Below are positions 1 to 10,795 of a DNA stretch of 64,000 nucleotides, one piece after another. Position 1 is the stretch's first letter, and each line of letters begins with the position of its first letter. Under the pieces are notes generated by a model that was not told the DNA's origin, made no database searches, and saw nothing but the letters and a program-made list of their open reading frames with translations. Source of the DNA: Chenopodium formosanum (lineage: Eukaryota > Streptophyta > Magnoliopsida > Caryophyllales > Amaranthaceae). Location: assembly GCA_024500155.1 (NCBI GenBank), contig CM044867.1, positions 13,591,632-13,655,631 on the forward strand, in the 5' to 3' direction. A program made the translations under genes and the position numbers.

Positions 1-162
1 TGGAAGAGAGGTTGGAGATCGAGTTTGAGTAGAAGAAGGGTTGGAAGTACTAGGCCTAGAAGATGTACTAGGCCTAGAGGAGGTGCTTGGGCGGGGAGGC
101 TCTTCGATGCTAACATCGGTCTTTCTCTTTTTGGTGAGTTTCTTTAGGTATTTAGACATTTT
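1..162 (-). pseudogene. Start of an unidentified reading frame running off the left edge
   Basis: On the minus strand an ATG at 162 opens a short basic start (MSKYLKKLTKKK) that meets a TAG after 15 codons. One frame over, the reading is open to the window edge and rich in Ser, Pro and Thr, with a repeated SRPSTS unit coming from an AGGCCTAGTAC tandem repeat. This looks like one frame broken by a small indel. It could be an additional ORF of the retroelement downstream of gag-protease, or part of another nested element. No family was recognised. Confidence 0.3.
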
Positions 163-1454
163 GAGAGGTAAAAGAAATCACCAACAACCAATCAAGTGAA
201 CAATCAAAGAACCAAGAACACCACACCCAAATTCGACGCTTACTACCAAAAATCACCAAACTTCCAATTTCACAATTTCTTTCAACCAAACTAAATCCAA
301 TCCAATCAATAATTCCAATGAACCAAGAAAAACTCCTTTCAATCAATCCAAGACCAAAACACAAAGCCAACTCCAATATCACCACTTACTACCAAATTTC
401 CAAATTTTCAACTTTCAAGAATTCAACCAAAATTGATGAAAATTGCTACAACATCAACAAACAACACAATGTCATGCAAATTCAATCAACAATTACCACT
501 AATTCATAACCAAAATCAAGAACAATCATCAAAAATCACAAAATCAATACTACTACTATTCATGCTCATACAAAAATGTAAATCATGCAAATTTGTGATA
601 TAATTGACAAAATTAAAGCAAGGATTAGTGATTATACCATCAAAGAAGCAAGATAAACCAAGTTTGAGCAAGCAATTCCAACTCCACACAAAACCCCCAA
701 ATTTTCGGCCTTCTTGAGTAGGAGAGAGAGTGAGTGAAATTTGGGTCAAATTGTGAGGAATTTGTAGTGTAGGAAGATTTGTGAGTGAATTTGAGTGAAA
801 AGGGAGTGATTTTGGTGAGGAATTGAGTGAGTTTTGATGGTGAATGGAAGGTTGGAGGTGCGCACAAGGAGGGTTAGGGTGAGGAGAGGTCGTGAGGGAG
901 ATAGGGGAATGGAGGAAATGAGGGGAAAGAAGGAGGAAGAAGGGAAATATTGGACGTCCAGCCATGTGCGCCCGCACATGGCTTGTGTGCGGCCGCACAC
1001 GAGTGCTGTGCGCCCGCACATGGCTTGTGTGCGGCCGCACAGACTGTGCCATATTCCTCTTCTTTTTTTTTCTCAAAAATTTCATACTTGCTGCCTATAT
1101 GGGTGCGCACATGAATCATGATGGTGATGAGGAACAACATAGGCAGTAGCAAAAATTATTTTCAAAGTCCTCAAAGTTGAAAATTCATGTGCACACCTCA
1201 AAAATTCACCAAGTATCAATTTCCTCCATTATCCAAAATATGAAATTCCTATCTCACCTTTCTAAAGATTCTTACCCTTTTACCTCAAATTTCGATTGAA
1301 ATCGAACAAAATATGATTTGTGCCATGTACACCTTCCATCCATCATATAAGCTTGTTGAGTTCCAATCCCACAAACGAACATCCTAAAAATCCAAATAAA
1401 GAGAAAAATAAAAGAAAAGACAAAGTAATAAAAGAAACAAAAATGAGAAAAAAA
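163..1454. other. Untranslated part of the gypsy-type element, with GCGGCCGC palindromes
   Basis: This stretch lies between the protease frame and the left-edge frame. It is A-rich on the plus strand (163-720 and 1,150-1,450) and no domain was recognised in any frame. At 961-1,041 it holds a cluster of the near-palindromes GTGCGCCCGCAC and GTGTGCGGCCGCACAC. The same cluster occurs in the LTR at about 5,783-5,900, and both are followed by a similar GATGATG..ATAGGCAG segment. This suggests either a diverged second LTR-like segment or a shared regulatory cassette. Confidence 0.5.
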
Positions 1455-2759
1455 TCAAAAATCAAAAAGAAAGGTTAGAAATTCCGGGTTGCCTCCCGGG
1501 AAGCGCTTGCTTAAGGTCCTAAGCTCGACCCTTCCTCCAAAACACGGAGGATCAAAGAACACCACCCTCTTCAAGGTGGTTGATAGAGCAAATTTTTCTT
1601 CAACCTTTGGCAACTTCTCATTGTTGCTTGATGAAACTCTCACAAACTTCTTTTCAAACTCTTCTTTTTCTTTCAACTTCTTCCTTTTTCTTGCCTTCTT
1701 AGAGTCACGAGCCTTTTTCTTTGGCTCAACTTCAACATCCATTGTCATGGAAGCTTTCTCTTCCTCAATAGGATTAAGTGTGAACCAATTTGGAAAACCA
1801 ATATCTTTCTCATCCTTTGGCTCTTGAATCTCAAATTCTTCTTCACTAACAACATCAATACTTGCACAAGCATCATCAACAAACTCAAAAACATTGTTAG
1901 TGGAAGAATCAACCATGCATATATCATTGATGGAATGAGAAAGACTAGCACATGCAATATCTTGAACACAAGACAAAGATTCATGCATAGGTTTCCACTT
2001 AAATCTCTCTTCTAAATTCCCACACCTCAAAGTAATTTGACCTCCTTTGACATCTATTAAAGCTCCCGAGGTAGCTAAGAAAGGCCTCCCTAAGATGATT
2101 GGAATATGTTCATCTTCCTCTATCTCTAGAACAACAAAATCCACCGGAAAAACAAACTCTCCAATCCTTAAAGGGACATCATCAATTCTTCCCTTAGGTA
2201 GCTTAATAGAACGGTCGGCCAATTGAAGTGTTATCTTGGATGGTTGAAGCTCACCAAGATCAAGCCGCTTAAAAACCGAGTAAGGCATAATGCTAACACT
2301 AGCACCAAGGTTACACAAAGCTTTCTCAAAAAGCATTTCCTTAATTTGACAAGGGATTGAAAAATTCCCCGGATCTTCCATCTTCCTTGGGAGTTCACCA
2401 TGGATAAGAGCACTAAAGCACTTCCCTCCATCCACCGAACTACCCTCATCAACATTCTCTCTCTCATCTAAGATCTCCTTAACAAACTTGGAGTACTTAG
2501 GTATGTCGGGAATTGGTTCGGTAGAGGGTGTAGAATCATGATCATCCTTAAAAGCTTCAAGGAATTTCCCAAATTGCTCATCCATTTTAAATCTCAAGTA
2601 TTTTTGGGGATATGGAAGATCGGGAATTCTCTCTATCTCACTCATCCTTTCATCAACACACTCTTCTCTTTTGTCACCCTCACAAAAGAATTCCTTAGAC
2701 TCAACTTTTTCCTCTTCATTCTCCTTAGCAACACACTCATCTCTTTCCTCCTTTGACTA
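1455..2759 (-). pseudogene. Retroviral-type aspartic protease region of the gypsy-like element
   Basis: The frame carries the retropepsin-like region CNLGASVSIMPYSVF, then LQLADRS, PVDFVVLEI and IILGRPFLATSGALID, the usual order for plant gypsy proteases. The catalytic position reads Asn (NLGAS) where the family normally has Asp (DLGAS or DTGAS), so this copy is probably inactive. A Lys/Glu-rich tail follows. The frame is continuous with the upstream gag frame except for one in-frame TAG at 2,757-2,759, where the flanking residues suggest a former CAG. The frame ends shortly after the GGTTGCCTCCC block. Confidence 0.85.
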
Positions 2760-4576
2760 AGAAACTCTCTCATCAATATCAAATCCACCACTAGTGGCTA
2801 TAGAGTACACGGGTTTCTTTGGTTCAACGCCTTGGGAAGGCAAAGATGAAGGACTAGCAAAATCCTTAATTGTGCATGCTAATTGAGTGATTTGAGTCTG
2901 AAGCATCTTATTGTGAGTCATCATCTCATTGAATTTCTTGTCACTAACCGCCATGTAGGTGTTAATGATCTTGGTTTGATTATCAATCAACTCTTCCAAG
3001 GTTGTCTTAGGAGAAGAAGGTTGTGAATAGGAATTTTCATTTTGAGTTTTTGGAGCAAAACCGGGTGGGGGACCTCTTTGAGCATTATTTTGAAAATTTT
3101 CCCTTCCTTGGTTGTTCCAATTACTCCTATTTTGATTTGAACCATAACCTTGATTATGGTTACCACCACCATGATTATGGTTTCCATTACCTTGGTTATG
3201 ATTCACATAACCTTGGTTTTGATTACCATAATTATGATTTTGATTACCATAAGTTTGGCCTTGATTTTGGCTACTATAACCTTGGTTATTGTTACCACGA
3301 GAACCTTGATTCCCTTGGTTCCTATAACCACCATTATGATTATAGTTGTCAAAATTGCCTTGGTTTTGGAAATTCCTATTCCATTGGCCTTTTTGATTAT
3401 CAAACCTTTGAACATTGTTGTTTGACACAAAATTGACATGTTCACATTCATTGTTAAACTCATCAACACATTCATTAGGACAAGCGCTAGAATCATGATC
3501 ATACGATCCACATGCATCACAAAACAAGCAACCCAAAGGCATATTATGTGAAGAGGGAAGGGGTTGAGAGTTAGAAGGAGTACCTCTCCCCTTAAATTGG
3601 GAGGGAAGATTGGAAGCTTGAGAAGAGGTAGAAGTGCTCTCCAACTTAGCCTTGATTGCGGTGACCTCCTTTCCTAGATTTGTCATTTGAGAGGAAAGGT
3701 TGTGAATTGATTGCATTAAGATGGTCCACCGAATACAATGAAGATTGTTTGCTTGAAGAGTCACTCTCCCCATCTTGCCAATCCCTATAATATGTCACCA
3801 CATCCTCAATGATGTCCACAACTTCTTCCTCGGTTTTGTTCATGATAGGGCCCCCGGCCCCTCCATCAAGGCATGACTTCCTTTGGGGACTTAAGCCGCC
3901 ATAGAAGATTTGGATCACTTGGTATGTGGGGATTCCATGATGAGGACACTCCCTTTGATACTCTTTAAATCTCTCCCATGCTTCATAGAGACTTTCATTT
4001 GGCCTTTGCTTGAACCCTTGAATCAAGGCTCTTGACTCCGCCGTCTTCTTTTGGGGATTGAAACGGGACAAGAAAGCCTTTGTAACATCATCCCAAGTTC
4101 TCAAGGAGTTGGGCTTCACCTCCTTGTCTAGCCACTCCAAAGATCTACCTATTAGAGAGAAGGGGAACAACTTGAGGCAGATGAATTCTTGAGATACCCC
4201 ATTGACTTTGATAGTGTTGCAATATTTTTCAAATTCTTTCAAATGGTTCAATGGGCTTTCATTTTTAGCCCCACTATTCGATCAAGGTGATCATTGCCGG
4301 ACGGATTTCGAAGTCATTTGCCGGGGTAGTTGGGGGACCAATTCCACTTTCAAATCTATATGCCCCGGGCACTCCAAGCTCCTTCAAGGCTATTCTAGGA
4401 TGTTCACCCATTCCTTGTTCTTCTTGAATTTCTTCTTCACTCGAAGAGCTATAAGCCAAAGATCTAATATCCACTCTTCTTCTTGAAATAGTCCTTTCTA
4501 TTTCCGGATCAAGGGGAACAAGGGGACGATCACGGGTTCTATACATGCAAAACTCACACAAAAATGTTAGTAGCAC
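2760..4576 (-). pseudogene. Gag region: retrotrans_gag domain, Asn/Gly/Gln-rich linker and zinc knuckle
   Basis: Minus-strand frames join into one gag-like protein. The first part (about 4,576-4,275) has the disordered start. About 4,260-3,770 matches the retrotrans_gag fold, with FPFSLIGRSLEWLDKE, FLSRFNPQKK, NESLYEAWERFKE and IFYGGLSP. Then comes a zinc knuckle, CDACGSYDHDSSAC (C-x2-C-x4-H-x4-C, about 3,490-3,530), and a long Asn/Gln/Gly/His-rich tract (about 3,100-3,400). Frameshifts near 4,275 and near 3,715 break it. In the intact family this makes the capsid and nucleocapsid, with the protease following in the same frame. Confidence 0.85.
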
Positions 4577-4666
4577 GGCTACAAATGTAGCCTAGAGAAA
4601 CAAAAATCTTTTTGTATTTTATCAAAAATGAAATAGACTCAAAAACTTCATGCACTCTTGCACCAT

Positions 4667-4684
4667 TCCCCGGCCACGGCGCCA
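4667..4684 (-). other. Primer-binding site of the gypsy-type element
   Basis: Three bases after the LTR end on the minus strand comes TGGCGCCGTGGCCGGGGA. It starts with TGG, as expected for pairing with a tRNA 3' end. It is very close to the primer site typical of Athila-type plant elements, usually assigned to tRNA-Asp (from knowledge; not checked against a tRNA here). Its place next to a TG...CA LTR fixes the element's direction. Confidence 0.75.
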
Positions 4685-4687
4685 TTT

Positions 4688-6360
4688 TGACGTGGCTCGG
4701 AATGGTAGGTCTTTGGGCTACCACCTTGCCCTATCAAACAATATTTATATGCTTAACCAACCCCTAATAGTCTAGCGGTAAGTCAAGGTCGAATCCCAAG
4801 GGAATGATGTTAAATGCACGAAGTCTAGATTAAGCTATTTCGGAAACAAAAGGGGTTTGAAGTAGGATTAGGTCTAAACTAGGTATGCAAACTTGTATTT
4901 AATCGATCTAAAACACTAGGGCAATGGATCCACATACATTCACAATGGAATTGGTAATTTGGGAGGTCAAATCCACTAAGCCAATCGATATGAGGGAAAA
5001 CTATCATGTATCCAAAAGAGCATGCTAAGGTGGTTCACCTAGAGGTCTAACTAGCGTCAACTATACTAAACTCTAACTAGGGAACATAACAAAGCACCTT
5101 AATCGTGAAATCGCAAGTCTACTAATCGATTGTCCGTGTCATAGCATACTTACAATGCAATCTAGTGTGTTAATCAAAGATGGCCAAACCTCAATTAATC
5201 ACACACATGCACATGAAAAATCAACCAATTTAATCATATCATCAACTCCATCAATTATATTCAAATTACACTATTCCATCATTCATGCATGCTTCACCAT
5301 CTCCCTAGCTAGAGAACTACTCACTAGCCATGGAAATGGAGATCAAAACTACAACATTCATCAAATTAATCATCAACATGCTTGATTTCAAAGATTAAAC
5401 CAACAATCAATCAAAATCAATCAAAATTCAATCAATAACCAAATCAATCATCAACAATATGAAAAACTAATGAAATCAACTAAAATCAAACTTGAATTGA
5501 GATTAAGAAGAAGATCCTTACAAAACTTTGATCAAAAGATCAAATACAATGATGAATTCTTGAACAAACACCAAAGATCATGAGTTTCTCTCTCTAGTTC
5601 TTGAGTTTCTCTCTCTAAAGGTTCTCCAAAAACTAACTATCTAATTCAATCTAAAAAACTTCCCTCTAAAAATAGGTAGAAATAACTATATATACAAGGA
5701 GGAGGTCGGTAAAGACGCCCAAAAATAGACCCTCGTAAGTGCGGGCGCTCGGAGGAGGGAGAAAAAGCACGCACGGGACACAAACCCAGGCATGTGCGCC
5801 CGCACGTGCCTGGTGTGCGGCCGCACACGACCACTGTGCGGCCGCACACGACCACTGTGCGGCCGCACAACATCCCCTGTGTGCGCCCGCACGTACCTGG
5901 GTTTCCTCTTCTTCTTCTCTTCGTCCTAGCTCAAGAGGTGCATGCATCCTAGATGATGATGATGGAGGACAAGATAGGCAGCAACTTCCTTGAATTTCTT
6001 GAATAAAATGAGCCATGAAGAAGGCATAATCAAGACCTTAAAGCATTCTCCTTGAACCCCACATTGACTTGAAACTTCTTGCACAAGCTTTAAGCATGAA
6101 AATCAATGGAAAACCATGGAAAGGAAGCCCGGGAATCCTTGGACAATCAATCACAACCTACAACCAAAGGATAAAAAGCAAGTAAAAGGGAAAAGAAAGC
6201 AAGTAAACAAGAAAAAGCACGAAATAGAGAAATAAACTACAAAAGGCATAAAAAGAGGAAAACAAGAATAAAACTAAGGAAAACTAAAGAAAAGAAAGAT
6301 AAAATGAAATAAAAATCATCCAAAAAGAAACCAAATGAGTGCCAAAAATGTCACTCATCA
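4688..6360 (-). repeat. 5' LTR of the gypsy-type element
   Basis: This 1,673-bp segment runs on the minus strand from TGATGAGTGAC (6,360) to GTCA (4,688), directly before the primer-binding site. On the minus strand a TATA-like TATATATA (5,687-5,694) is a plausible promoter. About 90-200 bp upstream of it lies a GC-rich cluster of GCGGCCGC palindromes (5,783-5,900). The remainder is AT-rich with no coding potential. Confidence 0.8.
5783..5900. repeat. GCGGCCGC palindrome cluster in LTR U3
   Basis: Perfect palindromes TGTGCGGCCGCACA recur with about 21-bp spacing, flanked by GTGCGCCCGCAC variants. They stand out sharply from the AT-rich LTR and lie just upstream (element sense) of the TATA-like box. 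A related cluster occurs at 961-1,041. Confidence 0.85.
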
Positions 6361-7919
6361 GGTTAATCCTTTTACCTTGAGGGATAGTATCGAATGCATA
6401 TACTTGATTAAGCTCATTCAACATGCACCATCAAACACTTCGATTCTTTTTCGCGTCATTCTTTTTTGGGAGAAAATCGGTACCCTCCACAAAAATGACG
6501 GAAAATTTTTGTTTTTTTGCATTTTCTAGTCGGACATCACACACGAGTCATGTACATTGAGTCATGTTGTGTCATATCACATCGAGTTGAGTCTAACTCA
6601 CGTGTCAAACGCTTTGAGTCGAGTCATGTCAAATCAATGAGTCAAGCAACACTAAGCCTTAGGTCAACCCTAAGAAAATAAAAGATGAGCAAAGTCCTAT
6701 AGTTTGAAATATGGATGCAGGTACATTCCAACGAGCAAGAATATTTCCGGATTTTTTTTCGAAAAATCGCGAATATAGATGTATGAAACTTTTCCAAGAT
6801 GAGAGAAGTTTGAGCAAAATTATGAAAAACCTTAATTTGCAAAAGATTTGAGCAGATTTGGTTGTAAGGAAATGACCAAATTGAAAGTTCAGAGGGATAT
6901 CGCAGCGACAGACACTTTTAGCTTGCTCTGGTGCAGCGACAGGTCACGTGGCTTCATGATGTGGACATATAGACCTGGCACAGCAATTTTGGGTTCTTTG
7001 GTACTCCAGTTAGCCCCTATAAGCAATTTGACAGGATTAAGTAGTCGGCTCGATTACAACAACAATAAGTGATCGATCTGACAAAAGATCGTCTCACTTA
7101 GCTTAAAGTGCCTAAGCATTGGCTCATCGCAAGCATCAAAGTAATGGTTCACAACAATTTCCAAGGATGGAAGAAGATTTGAAGATTCGAGATGACGAAG
7201 CCTTCAACAAGGGGCTTTAAGATTAAAAAGAGTCTATTATTAGATTTGAGAAGAACAATTCAAGATGAAGCGGTCTTTGATAGCTTTCGCTAAGATTGAG
7301 GAAGTTATCACTTGATTTGGAGAATATAGCACGAGATGGGCGATCTTCGTCGACCTTCGCTAAGATTGTGGAAGTTGTCATCAAGATTTGAGAAGATAGC
7401 ACGAGATGGGCGATCTTCGACGACCTTCGCTAAGATTGTGGAAGTTGTCATCATGATTTGAGAAGATAGCACGAGATGGGCGATCTTCGACGACCTTCGC
7501 TAAGATTTTGGAAGTTGTCACCAAGATTTGAGAAGATAGCAAGAGATGGGCGATCTTCGACGACATTCACTAAGATGGTGGAAGTTGTCACCTATATTTG
7601 AGAGGATAGCACGTGATGGGCGATCTTCGACGACATTCGCTAAGATTGTGGAAGTTGTCACCTATATTTGAGAAGAGCGGTTCGTGATGAGGCGGTCTTC
7701 GACGACATTCGCTATGATTGGGAAGGTTGTCACCATGATTCAAGGAAAAGCTCGAGATGTAGCAGCAATGATAGACAGCGTTCCCTAGGATGTGGAGAGT
7801 TGTCACAAATTTTGGAGATGGCGAAGCAAGGTCACCTTCGACGGTCCCTCAAGGTAAAGAAGAGATTGTCTATAGCGGCGATGCACTGCCGTGGCGACGT
7901 ACGGCGACAACCCTGAAGA
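6361..7919 (+). mobile_element. Left part of an outer gypsy-like element lacking coding genes
   Basis: This sequence is the plus-strand counterpart of the internal region of the 13-kb complex to its right. For example, 6,461-6,510 (TTTTGGGAGAAAATCGGTAC, then the ACGGAAAATTTTTG segment) matches the reverse complement of 15,000-15,055. It continues at 20,954 after the inserted complex. Its own start is cut by the gypsy LTR at 6,360. No gag or pol coding was found. It contains a 70-bp tandem array. Confidence 0.7.
7255..7750 (+). repeat. 70-bp tandem repeat array, about 7 copies
   Basis: Units contain GATGGGCGATCTTCGACGAC, then TTCGCTAAGATTGTGGAAG and TTGTCA. The GGGCGATCTTCG landmark recurs at 7,338, 7,408, 7,478, 7,548 and 7,618, an exact 70-bp step. 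The outer copies are more diverged. The array sits in the outer element upstream of the polypurine tract at 21,304-21,318, a place where plant Tat/Ogre-like elements often carry variable tandem repeats. Confidence 0.9.
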
Positions 7920-7924
7920 TGACG
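7920..7924. repeat. Target-site duplication TGACG, left copy
   Basis: TGACG at 7,920-7,924, directly before the LTR start TGTAGGCG, is repeated at 20,949-20,953 directly after the LTR end GTGTCTACA. Five bases is normal for LTR elements. It shows that 7,925-20,948 entered as one insertion or grew within one. Confidence 0.85.
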
Positions 7925-10026
7925 TGTAGGCGTCGCTCGAAGTGCGCCTACGTTAAAGCATGGTGTGAATATGCTTGGCACTCATAGGAAGTGGGAATTG
8001 ACATATACGATTAGGGACAAGGAAAGTAGGGAGCCGCCAACAAGTTTTTAAGGAACTTGTAAACCGTTCACGGATCATAAAAGGCAACCACGAAAAGGGA
8101 CAACGATAGGCAACAACGATTGACCCGTGAAGGTTACACCCCATTCATAATCCATGAGATTACTAACTCCATATGGTTTGGAACCACGAAAGGAGGATCG
8201 TGGATGATGGTACGAAGTGAGTCATGGAGTCACATTCGCCCGTATTGGCCTCTACTCGATTCTTATATTGAAAAGTATTCCTGTGATCTCAAAGGCATAC
8301 AAACAAATATTCAATTTGCTCCAAACTATTGTTATGCTAAATTGGTTGAATATTAATGCACATATAATTCTATAATATTAGTGATCACTTAATTAAACAA
8401 TAAGATTAAAAAGGAACCTAAACGGGTTGTAAATATTATCTTATTAGGCGTGATTTTCAATTACATATTCCCTTTAAACATGCAATATGGTGATCATAAA
8501 TAACAATAGAAACCAACATTAATATTGGAAGCAAATTAACAATAATAGCGTTAGTCAAATCAAATAAAAATAATCCTAATCATGATACTAGCAATATAAA
8601 ATAATATAGGTAATTTAATTAATTAATTACTCACATTTCACGCGTTCCTTTAAATTGCTACATCATGAATAAATTGTTAGTAACTTCAATAAAAATAAAT
8701 CAAATTGAAATAATTAAATTAAATAAAAGTAGAGTTGATTTGGTCCAAACCCTCAGTTAATTATACCTTTCACGCCTTGGTTTCAGTATAGAACTTCGGG
8801 TATTATATGGACTCCTTGGAGTGCTTAGAGGAATTATTATGGAAGAATAAGAAAGCTAGAAATTAGGTTAAGAAGAGAATGATTTTAGGTGTAAGGTGAG
8901 ACAGAATGATATTTAGTGGAAAAGAGAGGAAGAAAGAAGGACTTGATGCCCCGAACTGCAGAAAGGGGAGTTCTATTTATAGGGAAAATGAGCAGAGGGA
9001 ACACACAGAACCCTAAAAAGATAATAACCCTAAAAAAGGCTACCGCGACACGGTAGATTCTACCGTGTCACGGGGGAAAATAGCGTGACGCGGGGAAAAA
9101 TAGAGTGACGCGGGAAATATTTGACTTACGGGAGTAAAATCGCGTGAAGGGATTACGTGGAAAAGACACGGAGTTGTCCCGTGTCACAGCACTGGCACCG
9201 TGACACGGGAATTCCTACAGTGACACGGCAGTAATTCCCGTGTCGCGGCACAGTTCCCCGTGACGCAGGGAAATTTTAAGCACCGTGACACGTCAGCAAC
9301 TCACCGTGACACGGCAGAAAACGCCGTGACGCGGCAAAGTCCACCGTGTCACGACATTATGTGATGTATCACGGTACTTATGCCAAGTCATGGGGCACTA
9401 AAAAACATGAAAATCCCCTCCAAATTACCGTGACACGGGAATTTCTCCCGTGCCACGTCAGATCTTGCCGCGTCGCGGCAATTTAGCTGCTGCGTGGTAT
9501 TTCCAGTTTTTTACACGTTTTTAAAATCATCATAACTTTTGATCCGTAACTCGAAATAAGGCATATAATATATCATTGGAAAGCTTATCAAGTATACTTT
9601 CCAACCCAATTGGAATCGAATAAAAATAATTTATAGATTTTACGATATGATCGTTTTAGAAGAAGGGTGTTGGTTTTGAGTCGAGTTTAGTGTTTTGCTC
9701 ATATCTTTTTCGTTATAGCTCGGAATTGGGCTTATAATATATGGTTGGAAAGCTTATTGAAATAACTATACAACAAAGTAATAATTGGATCAAATTATAT
9801 AGCAATGAAATCAGTTCAGCTCGGTTTTGTAATGTGGATATGGAAAGTGGAAAGTAAGTTATGGTTTAGGGAAATGAGCTAGGAAATGGATTGGTTTATG
9901 AAATGTATTGGGTAGAAACATGGATTAAAGCACTCCAAAGATTAAATACTCAACCCGACCAATAACGGCGGTGACAGGTATTCATCATCGGGTTTGGTTT
10001 TGGGGAGACATTCTTAGGTGTCTACA
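7925..10026 (-). repeat. LTR A (2,102 bp)
   Basis: It runs from TGTAGGCGTC to GGTGTCTACA. On the minus strand, TATAAATA lies at 8,974-8,981. Upstream of that, at 9,045-9,485, is a dense cluster of CCGTGACACGG-type palindromes that LTRs B and C lack. The rest, for instance 8,110-8,340, is nearly identical to B and C. It is followed at 10,027 by the complement of the polypurine tract AAAGTGGGGGCTTC, so it is a 3' LTR. Confidence 0.9.
9045..9485. repeat. CCGTGACACGG palindrome cluster in LTR A
   Basis: About 15-20 copies of CCGTGACACGG, CCGTGTCACGG, CGTGACGCGG and close variants are scattered over 440 bp, many of them perfect palindromes. They lie in U3, roughly 65-500 bp upstream (element sense) of TATAAATA. 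GC content is much higher than in the surrounding LTR. Confidence 0.9.
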
Positions 10027-10264
10027 GAAGCCCCCACTTTGACTGAGTTTGTAGAAACGTCAGTTTCGAAAACGATAGTCAAAGTAATCGATAGGGACGG
10101 GGAATGATTTAAGACGTTCTGCGATCCTAAATCACTCTGTACACGCTAATACCTGCAGAAAATGTTAGTTCCATAGATAAAAGAATAAAGGGATAGAAGG
10201 CATATCTGACACCAGTGTATTGGTGACAAATGAGTTTGGCAACTTCCTATGCTTGAAGGAATCC

Positions 10265-10410
10265 ACCGGATTATACTTTCCATGCTTGAGGAAAGTCGAC
10301 AGATGATATTGGCAGTTTTCTATGCTTGAAGAAACCCACCGGTTGAGATACTTTCCATGCTTGAGGAAAGTCGAGAGATGACAATTTTCCATGCTTGAGG
10401 AAAAACTTGT
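10265..10410. repeat. 74-bp repeats, about 2 copies (short form)
   Basis: The segment ACTTTCCATGCTTGAGGAAA followed by GTCGA, with the linked CTATGCTTGAAG(G/A)AA segment, recurs here. The longer version of this array is at 14,190-14,430. It is non-coding and close to the polypurine tract. Confidence 0.7.
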
Positions 10411-10481
10411 CTGATGATGAAATTGCAAGTCTCTGTGTATCGAGAACCTTGCGCCATGAAATGATGGTGGTTTGATTGTCC

Positions 10482-10795
10482 CCGAACGTGGGCTGTAGTT
10501 GGTTCGCTTGTCCCCGAACGTGGCCTATAGTTGGTCCGCTTGTCCCCGGACGTGGGCTGTAGATGGTCTGCTTGTCCCCGGACGTGGGCTGTAGTTGGTC
10601 CGCTTGTCCCCGGACGTGGGCTGTATATGGTTCGCTTGTCCCCGAACGTGGGCCGTAGATGGTCCGCTTGTCCCCGGACGTGGGCCGTAGATGGTCCGCT
10701 TGTCCCCGGACGTGGGCCGCAGATGGTCCGCTTGTCCCCGGACGTGGGCTGTAGATGGTCCGCTTGACCCCGAACGTGGGCTGTAGTTGAGAACT
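10482..10795. repeat. 32-bp minisatellite, about 10 copies
   Basis: The unit is GGTCCGCTTGTCCCCGGACG plus TGGGCTGTAGAT, 32 bp long, with few changes between copies. Since 32 is not a multiple of 3, each minus-strand frame reads through the same unit in successive registers, giving a 32-residue repeat without stops. It is shared with 14,505-14,818. Confidence 0.92.

Larger units (their letters stand above)
1..6360 (-). mobile_element. Ty3/gypsy-type LTR retrotransposon, partial (left end outside window)
   Basis: Reading on the minus strand from 6,360 leftwards, the order is an LTR (4,688-6,360), a primer-binding site, a gag-like region, a zinc knuckle, an aspartic protease, then a long region without recognisable pol. 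The LTR begins TGATGAGTGAC and ends GTCA, so it has the usual TG...CA ends. No reverse transcriptase, integrase or RNase H is recognisable between the protease and the window edge, so this copy looks non-autonomous, or its pol lies beyond the edge. The sequence just past the protease, GGGTTGCCTCCCGGGAAGCG at 1,487, resembles a block often seen next to the protease of Athila/Tat-like elements (family knowledge). The target duplication cannot be tested because the other end is missing. Confidence 0.8.

Noticed and set aside
3023..3436. A plus-strand ORF rich in Tyr, His and Asp, resembling a repetitive structural protein.
   Set aside because: It is the antisense shadow of the Asn/Gly/Gln-rich gag linker.
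8120..8356. A 73-78 residue ORF beginning MTREGYTPFIIHEITNS is present at the same place in all three LTRs (8,120, 12,112, 19,080).
   Set aside because: It is antisense to the element, lies in the LTR, and its conservation equals that of the surrounding LTR. No independent sign of coding was seen.
10482..10795. CRISPR-like regular repeats of 32 bp.
   Set aside because: The units are directly adjacent without unique spacers, and this is a plant nuclear retroelement; it is a minisatellite.
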